DNA of 10,595 nt from assembly GCA_031287655.1 (NCBI GenBank), contig JAITSR010000161.1, forward strand, positions 1-10,595. The letters are read 5' to 3'. The DNA comes from Clostridiales bacterium (lineage in GTDB: Bacteria; Bacillota; Clostridia; WRLR01). Made by a program: the position numbers and the translations under genes. Positions 5,503 through 10,595 of this stretch are shown here, piece after piece. The first letter of the stretch is position 1. Each line of letters opens with the position of its first letter. The notes under the pieces are model-generated. The model did not search any database. It had not been told where the DNA came from and worked only from the letters and a program-made list of their open reading frames with translations.

Positions 5503-6767
5503 TACGCTTCCGCAGGGCGGCCGCCCCGGAGATAGATGCGCGGCACCCTCTGCGAGACCGCGCACATGAGCTCGTAATTGATTGTGCCGATCCGCTCCGC
5601 AAGCTCGCTCAACGTGATTTCCGCGCCCCCCTGCGCGCCGAACAGAACGGCCTCGTCCCCCTGCCGGACGCGGCCAAGCCGTGTGACGTCCGCCATACAC
5701 TGATCCATGCAGACGCGCCCCGCGACCGGCGCGCGCGACCCGCCGATCAGCAATTCCCCGCGCCCGCAGGAAAACGCCCGGCTGTAGCCGTCCGCGTAGC
5801 CGAGCGGGAGTGTCGCGATCCGCGCGGGGCCGTCCGCGACAAACTGCCTGCCGTAGCCTATGCTCATGCCCTTTGAAATTTCTTTTACCTGTACGACACG
5901 CGCCTTTAACGCCATGACCTGCCGCAGCGCCGCGGCCCTGTGATGCGCGCCGGGCAGCTCGCCCGCGCCGCCGTATAAAATGATCCCGGGCCGCACCATT
6001 TCCAGATGGGATTCCGGAAAACCGATGATCGCGGCGCTGTTCGCGGCGTGCCGGATCGGGATGCGGAGTCCCCTGCTCTCAAGCGCGCCGCAGAGACGCA
6101 GGAAGACCGCGAGCTGCCGCTCCGCAAAGGCCCGGTCCGCCTCGTCCGCGGTTGCGAAATGGGTAAAAATCCCCTCGATCTCGACCCCGGGCAGCCGACC
6201 CGCGGCGAGGATTTCCTCGACCGCGGCGGCTTCCGTATCCGCCGCGCCGCAGGCAAAGCCGATCCTGCCCATGCCCGTGTCCGCTTTGACGTGAACGACG
6301 GCGCGCCTCCCGGCCCGCAGCGCCGCGTCGGACAGCGCGCGCGCGTCGTCGAGAGACGCGACGGTCTGCGTGAGGTCGTTCGTGACCGCCTCCCCCGCGC
6401 GCGCGCGTTCCGGCACTCCCAAAATCAGGACCGGCGCGCGAATGCCCGCCGCGCGAAGCGCGATGCCCTCGTCCAGCAGCGCGACGGAAAGCCTGTCCGC
6501 GCCGCTGCTCAAGACGGTTTTTGCGGCCTGCACCGCGCCATGCCCATACGCGTTGGCCTTCATTGAGGCACAGATCAGCGCGCCCGCGCGCGTCAGGCGT
6601 CTGGTCTCGCGCGTGTTCTCCGCCAGCCGGTCAAGGTCCACTTCCAGCCACGCCGGGCGTATGCGCGAAAGCCCGCAGCCCGCCGCACATTTTGTGCCCG
6701 CCGTTTCCGCTCTGTTTGCCGCGTCCAACGCCGTAGGTTCGGACGTTTTGTCTTTTGAATATGCCAT
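5502..6767 (-). CDS. alr: Alanine racemase
   Basis: This is a PLP-dependent racemase interconverting L- and D-alanine for peptidoglycan in the cytoplasm. The 421-aa frame shows the complete family. RPAWLEVDLDRLAEN starts the domain (about 37). ASMKANAYGHGA carries the PLP lysine K70. HVKADTGMGRIGF is at about 159-171, and GIFTHFATADEAD at about 199. RHAANSAA (239-246) contacts the cofactor phosphate. EMVRPGIILYG is at about 256. MSIGYGRQF carries the second catalytic base, Tyr305. PLGYADGYSR is at 321-330, and VCMDQCMADV (352-361) closes the active site. ATG 6767 is the only reasonable start, with an AAGGG just upstream. It gives about 35 residues before the usual start of the fold, including two Cys (27 and 31). 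The active site is intact. alr is divergent from lysC, which also feeds cell-wall precursors. Confidence 0.95.
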   Translation of the reverse strand: MAYSKDKTSEPTALDAANRAETAGTKCAAGCGLSRIRPAWLEVDLDRLAENTRETRRLTRAGALICASMKANAYGHGAVQAAKTVLSSGADRLSVALLDEGIALRAAGIRAPVLILGVPERARAGEAVTNDLTQTVASLDDARALSDAALRAGRRAVVHVKADTGMGRIGFACGAADTEAAAVEEILAAGRLPGVEIEGIFTHFATADEADRAFAERQLAVFLRLCGALESRGLRIPIRHAANSAAIIGFPESHLEMVRPGIILYGGAGELPGAHHRAAALRQVMALKARVVQVKEISKGMSIGYGRQFVADGPARIATLPLGYADGYSRAFSCGRGELLIGGSRAPVAGRVCMDQCMADVTRLGRVRQGDEAVLFGAQGGAEITLSELAERIGTINYELMCAVSQRVPRIYLRGGRPAEA

Positions 6768-6798
6768 AGCCCTTCAGCCTCTCTGTGCCGCAAAATCA

Positions 6799-6804
6799 AT
6801 TATA
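6799..6804 (-). promoter_or_regulatory. Putative -10 box for alr
   Basis: A perfect TATAAT on the minus strand ends 31 nt before the alr ATG. The hexamer expected 17 nt upstream is a poor match to TTGACA, so the promoter would be weak or activator-dependent. Confidence 0.4.
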
Positions 6805-6866
6805 TTGACCATTCTTTGCAATCCTACCACAAAAACGACCCTCCCACAACGCCCGCGTCGCTCGCA

Positions 6867-6949
6867 GTCCGCTCACTCCTCGGAGGGCACCCTATGGTTC
6901 CCTCCGATTCCTCCCTCCTTACTGCGGACAAAGGGCTTCGCCCCTTGTC
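6867..6949. repeat. Nested inverted repeats in the alr-lysC intergenic region
   Basis: Three helices can be drawn. An outer pair is GTCCGC (6867-6872) with GCGGAC (6924-6929). An 8-bp stem TCGGAGGG (6880-6887) / CCCTCCGA (6900-6907) encloses a further ACC/GGT step. GACAAAGGGC (6927-6936) / GCCCCTTGTC (6940-6949) has one A/C mismatch that becomes a G-U pair in minus-strand RNA. The outer helix and the last hairpin share bases 6927-6929, so they would be mutually exclusive. No ORF of note overlaps. A repetitive palindromic element or a structured RNA is possible. Confidence 0.6.
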
Positions 6950-6958
6950 AATCCCCGG

Positions 6959-6992
6959 TAAGTGTAACTTGCCAACGATTATTTTACACTTA
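6959..6992. repeat. 9-bp inverted repeat sharing the AGTGTA core
   Basis: TAAGTGTAA (6959-6967) is the exact reverse complement of TTACACTTA (6984-6992), with a 16-nt loop. Its AGTGTA/TACACT core is also present in the arms at 203-214 and 227-238. Both elements follow a G/C hairpin with a short T-rich loop, so they may be two copies of one diverged intergenic family. Confidence 0.6.
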
Positions 6993-7082
6993 GAACTTCT
7001 GAACAACTGAACAGCTGACCTATCAGAAGCGCATCCCAATCAGGCCGCAAAGCCGCGAAAAAAGCCGCGCAGAATTTTTTTA

Positions 7083-7111
7083 TTGAAAAATTGTGGAATG
7101 TACGTTACTAT
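7083..7111 (+). promoter_or_regulatory. Sigma-A-type promoter of lysC
   Basis: TTGAAA (7083-7088), a 17-nt spacer and TACTAT (7106-7111) precede a leader of roughly 60 nt. That leader is too short for a lysine riboswitch, and I see no riboswitch-like fold in it. The rest of 7000-7180 holds nothing else I can name apart from an AT-rich run at 7072-7090. Confidence 0.55.
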
Positions 7112-7167
7112 ATCTAAATATCACCGCGAAATCCCCCGCTTCACGCGTCGGGACGGAGCGGCAGCGC

Positions 7168-7173
7168 GGAGGG
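7168..7173 (+). promoter_or_regulatory. Ribosome binding site of lysC
   Basis: GGAGGG lies 7 nt upstream of ATG 7181, a strong match that fixes the start. The protein begins immediately with the ATP-binding KFGGSS motif. Confidence 0.8.
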
Positions 7174-7180
7174 CAAACAT

Positions 7181-8581
7181 ATGGTCGTGGCAAAATTCGG
7201 AGGATCGTCACTCGCGGACGCATCCCAAGTTCAAAAGGTGTTGCGGATCGTTTCGGAGGACCGGGACCGCAAGGTGGTCGTCGTGTCCGCGCCGGGCAAG
7301 CGGGACAAGGCGGATCAGAAGGTTACGGACCTTTTAATCCATTGCGCGACGGCGCAGATCGCAGGACAGGACCCGACGCCGGGCCTTATGGCGCTGCTGG
7401 AACGCTATCGCTCGCTCATAGCCGGGCTGGGCCTCGATAAGGCCGTTTACGAACAGATCGAAGCGGACCTCTCAGGCCGTCTCGCCTCATACGGCGCTGT
7501 CGGCGCCGGCGGTGGCGGCGGGTTGCGCAATATTGAATTTTTGGATTTGATGAAGGCCGCGGGCGAGGACAACTGCGCAAAACTGGTCGCGGCGTATTTT
7601 ACAAGTCAGGGGCTGCCCGCCGTATACATCGACCCCCGGGCGGCCGGTTTTCTGTTGAGCGACAATTTCGGGGACGCGCACGTCCTGCCCGAAACCTATC
7701 GGAACCTCGCCGCGGCGCTCGGCGGTATCAAGGAGACGATCGTCTTTCCGGGTTTTTTTGGCTGCACGCGCTCCGGCAAGGTCATCACCTTCTCGCGCGG
7801 CGGCTCGGACGTCACGGGCTCCGTCCTCGCGGCGGCGCTCGACGCCGGTCTATATGAGAACTTTACGGACGTCGACCATGTGTTCTCCGTCGATCCCGGT
7901 CTCGTATCCGACCCGCTGCCGATCCCGGAGCTCACCTATCGCGAAATGCGCGAGCTCTCCTACGCGGGCTTTAAAGTATACCACGAGGACGCGCTCGTCC
8001 CCGTGTTCAACAAGGGAATCCCCGTTCGCATAAAAAACACGAACAACCCCGCCGCGCCCGGCACGGCGATCCTCCCGTCGAGGGTCCTTTCGGACGACCG
8101 CCCCGTCACGGGCATTTCCGCCGCGGACGGTTTCGTGAGCATCAACATCAGCAAGCTGTTGATGAACATCGAGATCGGCTTCGGCCGAAAGGTGCTCGAA
8201 ATCGTCGAGGACGAAAAGATCTCGTTTGAGCATATGCCATCCGGCATCGACAATATCTCTGTAATCCTGAAAGAATCCGCGGCCCCGCCCGAGGTCGAGC
8301 GCCGGATCGTCGAGCGCCTGAAAAACGAGCTGGACGTCGGGGAGGTCACCGTCCGGCACGACCTCGCGCTCGTGATGCTCGTCGGCGAAGGGATGCTGAA
8401 CACGGTTGGCACGACGGCGCGGGCCAGCGGCGCGCTCGCGCGCGCGAAGATCAATATCGAGATCATCAATCAGGGCGCGTCGGAGGTCAGCCTGATGTTC
8501 GGCGTCGACAAAAAAGACGCGTCCGAAGCCGTCCGGAGCCTCTACCATGAGTTCTTTGAACAGCGCACGCAAGGCGCGTAA
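7181..8581 (+). CDS. lysC: Aspartate kinase (monofunctional, two ACT domains)
   Basis: This enzyme phosphorylates L-aspartate with ATP, the first step to lysine/diaminopimelate, threonine and methionine. The 466-aa protein has an N-terminal amino-acid-kinase domain. KFGGSS (5-10) and VVVVSAPGKR (32-41) open it. A Gly-rich loop follows at 108-115. GFFGCTRSGKVITFSRGGSDVTGSVLAAAL (191-220) carries the nucleotide and aspartate site, and ENFTDVDHVFSVDP (226-239) and KVYHEDALVPV (265-275) complete it. The regulatory part (about 308-460) is two ACT domains, ending in GTTARASGALARAKINIEIINQGASEVSLMFGV. This implies allosteric feedback, probably by lysine and/or threonine, as is usual for the family. 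Which effector applies cannot be read here. The length and motifs look complete. It is transcribed alone, divergent from alr and convergent with the SLH gene. lysC is used as the generic symbol; an orthologue of another isoenzyme (dapG, thrD/yclM) is possible. Confidence 0.93.
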   Translation: MVVAKFGGSSLADASQVQKVLRIVSEDRDRKVVVVSAPGKRDKADQKVTDLLIHCATAQIAGQDPTPGLMALLERYRSLIAGLGLDKAVYEQIEADLSGRLASYGAVGAGGGGGLRNIEFLDLMKAAGEDNCAKLVAAYFTSQGLPAVYIDPRAAGFLLSDNFGDAHVLPETYRNLAAALGGIKETIVFPGFFGCTRSGKVITFSRGGSDVTGSVLAAALDAGLYENFTDVDHVFSVDPGLVSDPLPIPELTYREMRELSYAGFKVYHEDALVPVFNKGIPVRIKNTNNPAAPGTAILPSRVLSDDRPVTGISAADGFVSINISKLLMNIEIGFGRKVLEIVEDEKISFEHMPSGIDNISVILKESAAPPEVERRIVERLKNELDVGEVTVRHDLALVMLVGEGMLNTVGTTARASGALARAKINIEIINQGASEVSLMFGVDKKDASEAVRSLYHEFFEQRTQGA

Positions 8582-8688
8582 GGGAATCAGCTGGGAACGC
8601 GCGGCGGAGCTTTGCCCTTCCGGCCTTCTTTTTTCAAGCGGGCATCCGGCGCCGCCGCGGCTTTGGCACATTCAGCCCAGCTATTCCC
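8582..8688. repeat. Long bulged inverted repeat directly after the lysC stop
   Basis: GGGAATCAGCTGGG (8582-8595) pairs over 13 bp with CCCAGCTATTCCC (8676-8688), with one bulged C (8588). Inside it, CGCGGCGG (8600-8607) pairs perfectly with CCGCCGCG (8652-8659), and GCCC (8614-8617) can pair with GGGC (8640-8643). The outer arm begins one base after lysC ends. There is a T run at 8629-8634 inside the loop but no tract after the structure. It could act as a bidirectional transcription barrier between the convergent genes, an RNA stabiliser or a small palindromic insertion. The rest of 8689-8733 holds nothing I recognise. Confidence 0.6.
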
Positions 8689-8733
8689 ATCCCAGACGAC
8701 ATCAAATTTCAAAATCATTTCAGTCAACAACAA

Positions 8734-10595
8734 TCACCGGATAGGTCTCTCAACTGTTTCACCCCTGTGCATCGTAAATTCATTCGTATCCTTTGTCACG
8801 GCGAAATAAACCGTCTTGCTCGTATAATAATCACGCGTTTTGTTGGTTCGCTGATAAGCGGAATCCCATGGGTAGGCGCCCGGAGAAATCCCCGGTCCGG
8901 TGCAAGGAACAATCATCGACGACACGGGCGGGAATTTCTGTGCCCAACGTCCGTCATTCAGCTGCGCCCAAAAGTGATAATCAAAACTGTGCGGATCGCT
9001 GAAATTCACCGGACCGTCTATAAGATCCACGCCGACGCGCATCGCGATTCGGTACTCTTTCGATGTGTCAATCTTGGAGTCGAAATTTTCAATTTGCCTG
9101 AATCGCGAGATTTGCAAGCCCGCTTTGCGGTCTTCAACATATTCTTTGACAAGCCTTGTAAAATAATCAGCCAAAGCGTCCGTCCCCGCGCTTTCGCCCG
9201 CTTCCGTGTAAATCCGCGCCATTTCAGACTTATCCGCTTTCAAATCGTAATCAAGTATGGGGTTTGTATCACGCAAGGCATAGGACATGCAGTTTCCGCC
9301 TTCATTTCCGGCATCCGGCACAGGCTGTTCGGTGTAGCCGAATTTTCCATAGGTGAGAGGACGGTCGCCCACAGCGCCGCTTACCTTTACATACGGAACG
9401 CCGCCGTTCTCGTCATACATAGAGATAAACTCGAAACCCTCGCCGGACGTTTCGCCAAAAATCGCGGCGCCGTTATTTTGCAGGCCGCCACTCAGCCATT
9501 TCTTAACAATATCTGTCAGCGGCAGACTGACCCAACCGTTATCCTCCTGCGTAACGTCAACCGTTGCAACACTTTTTTCATCGACCAAGGCCTTCGCTTC
9601 ATCATCCGTCGTGAAATAATCGTCCCACCCGCCCGTTACGATTCCGACACGCAAACGCTCTGGAGCCGCCGTCCCCACGACTTTCAGAAACAGCCGCGCG
9701 TCCGTTACCTCGTCCGCCAGCCACGTCGCCGAAATCTCCGGGCAAAGGAACGCGAAGGGGTCAGCGCCATCGGCTGCGCTGCCGACTTGTAGCGTGTCTT
9801 GCGAGTTGCTTTCGTTGAAGAATGTGGCGTCGCTGACGTCGAGCCATTGCTCCTCGGAAAGCTCCGGCGTGGGTTCCGCATTTGCCGATTCCTCCAGCCG
9901 ATCCAGCATCGTGATAAATTCCGCCCGAGTGACGTTGCTTTTCGGCTTGAAGCTGCCGTCCGGGTAGCCTGCAATGATGCCGTTTGCCGCTAAATCATTG
10001 GCGGCGGCCTGCGCCCAAGCGGAAATCTCGCCGGAATCGGAGAAGACTGTTCCCGGAATCGGCAATTCGCCTTTGCCAAATTGCCGATATATAATTGTCG
10101 CCGCCATCTCCCGTGTCAGATTGGCGTTCGGCGCGAAGGCTGTGTCACCCATTCCCTGCATCATACCAATCCCGACGATTTGATTAACGTAGCCGTAGAA
10201 CCAATCCTCTTTGGAAACGTCTTCAAAATTCGCGGGCTGTGCATCGAAGTCCTGCGGCAGGAACCAGCACATAATCTTCGCGGTCTCCGCGCGGGTGATG
10301 GGATTGTCGGGCCGCAGACTGCCGTCCTCATAGCCCTTGACGACACCCTTGTCCCGCCATTTTTTCATTTGCTTTTCCGCCCAATGAGGCCCCGCGGGCG
10401 CTAACTGAATGTACCGCAGCAATACGGCGCCGGATTCGCTGCCCGAAAAATCCAACGTGACGTCTTTGACGTTTTTCAAATCTATTTTGCCGTCCTCAAA
10501 CAGCGTTAGTGGCACGGTCAGCCCGGAAAGAAACGTTGGAACATCCCGTGTTTGAATATCCCCAACGTATTCTGTCTGATACCAGCTCAGCGCCG
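8734..10595 (-). CDS. SLH-anchored surface protein with DNRLRE-like domain and cysteine-hydrolase-like C-terminus (5' end outside window)
   Basis: The frame is open from the stop at 8734 to the window edge (last full codon ends at 10593), giving 619 visible residues. The N-terminus is missing; GTG 10515 is internal. Visible residues 1-65 look like the end of a beta domain. Three S-layer homology repeats follow, each ending in a TRAE/TREM-type motif: about 67-110 (GYEDGSLRPDNPITRAE), 122-172 (NANLTREMAA) and 184-234 (GYPDGSFKPKSNVTRAEF). SLH repeats bind pyruvylated cell-wall polymers. A DNRLRE/CBM96-like beta domain spans about 255-405 (LQVGSAADG...ARLFLKV...GWVSLPLTDIVKKWL...GVPYVKV). The C-terminal part has GGNCMSYALRD with Cys435 and DYHFWAQLNDGRWAQKFPP with His540, like papain/CHAP-type hydrolases. 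That enzymatic reading is tentative. Base composition is visibly less GC-rich than in lysC and alr. Confidence 0.8.
   Translation of the reverse strand, partial: ALSWYQTEYVGDIQTRDVPTFLSGLTVPLTLFEDGKIDLKNVKDVTLDFSGSESGAVLLRYIQLAPAGPHWAEKQMKKWRDKGVVKGYEDGSLRPDNPITRAETAKIMCWFLPQDFDAQPANFEDVSKEDWFYGYVNQIVGIGMMQGMGDTAFAPNANLTREMAATIIYRQFGKGELPIPGTVFSDSGEISAWAQAAANDLAANGIIAGYPDGSFKPKSNVTRAEFITMLDRLEESANAEPTPELSEEQWLDVSDATFFNESNSQDTLQVGSAADGADPFAFLCPEISATWLADEVTDARLFLKVVGTAAPERLRVGIVTGGWDDYFTTDDEAKALVDEKSVATVDVTQEDNGWVSLPLTDIVKKWLSGGLQNNGAAIFGETSGEGFEFISMYDENGGVPYVKVSGAVGDRPLTYGKFGYTEQPVPDAGNEGGNCMSYALRDTNPILDYDLKADKSEMARIYTEAGESAGTDALADYFTRLVKEYVEDRKAGLQISRFRQIENFDSKIDTSKEYRIAMRVGVDLIDGPVNFSDPHSFDYHFWAQLNDGRWAQKFPPVSSMIVPCTGPGISPGAYPWDSAYQRTNKTRDYYTSKTVYFAVTKDTNEFTMHRGETVERPIR

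Noticed and set aside
7000..7180. Lysine riboswitch upstream of lysC
   Set aside because: The leader from the predicted promoter is only about 60 nt, and the long multi-helix aptamer with its conserved junction is not present.
8582..8688. MITE or insertion sequence remnant
   Set aside because: Although the arms resemble terminal inverted repeats, I see no target-site duplication at the ends and no transposase fragment.
8767..9792. 341-codon plus-strand open frame
   Set aside because: It is antisense to the SLH gene, whose domains are clear. The plus-strand product has no recognisable domain.
1..10595. CRISPR array, tRNA or rRNA genes
   Set aside because: No regularly spaced direct repeats and no tRNA or rRNA signature sequences were seen on either strand.

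Overview
The window looks like chromosomal DNA from a GC-rich, Gram-positive-type Firmicute, probably a class Clostridia relative. Four things suggest this: a wall-anchored protein with three S-layer homology repeats, a Clostridia-style set of TadE-like and DUF5702 pilus-assembly proteins, a two-ACT aspartate kinase, and sigma-A-like promoters. This taxonomic guess is an inference from gene content and composition.

Layout, left to right. Positions 1-333 are non-coding and dense in perfect hairpins. They lead into a plus-strand DUF1624/HGSNAT-like membrane acyltransferase (334-1092), whose ATG sits at the predicted transcription start, so it may be leaderless. Convergent to it, and overlapping its end by 54 bp, is a minus-strand operon of three tightly coupled genes. 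In order of transcription these are a TadE-like pseudopilin (5326-4592), a large DUF5702/TadG-like protein carrying nine consecutive GxxxG steps (4595-2241), and a second TadE-like protein (2244-1039). The operon has its own promoter at 5382-5410 and uses GTGA and TTGA stop/start overlaps. Upstream, also on the minus strand, is alanine racemase alr (6767-5502). A structured intergenic region (6768-7180) separates alr from plus-strand lysC, an aspartate kinase (7181-8581). A long bulged inverted repeat follows the lysC stop. The right end is a minus-strand gene that runs off the window: SLH x3, a DNRLRE-like beta domain and a cysteine-hydrolase-like C-terminus (8734-10593 in frame).

The most interesting item is the last gene of the tad-like operon. 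After a complete TadE module, its C-terminal ~130 residues resemble, from memory of the family, the nuclease toxin domain at the tips of CdiA and other polymorphic toxins (FERG...NLPxNFPxI...DGxAT...SLD...SYQ). The positions where I expect the PD-(D/E)XK aspartate and lysine hold Ala and His. No immunity gene is visible. The sequence therefore suggests a nuclease-fold domain placed on a pilus-type scaffold and possibly repurposed as a non-catalytic tip or adaptor.

The genes do not form one pathway. alr (D-alanine for peptidoglycan) and lysC (diaminopimelate/lysine supply) both feed cell-wall precursor synthesis. The Tad-like operon and the SLH protein act at the cell surface. tadA/B/C/Z and a major Flp pilin are not in the window, so the export motor must be encoded elsewhere if the system is active.
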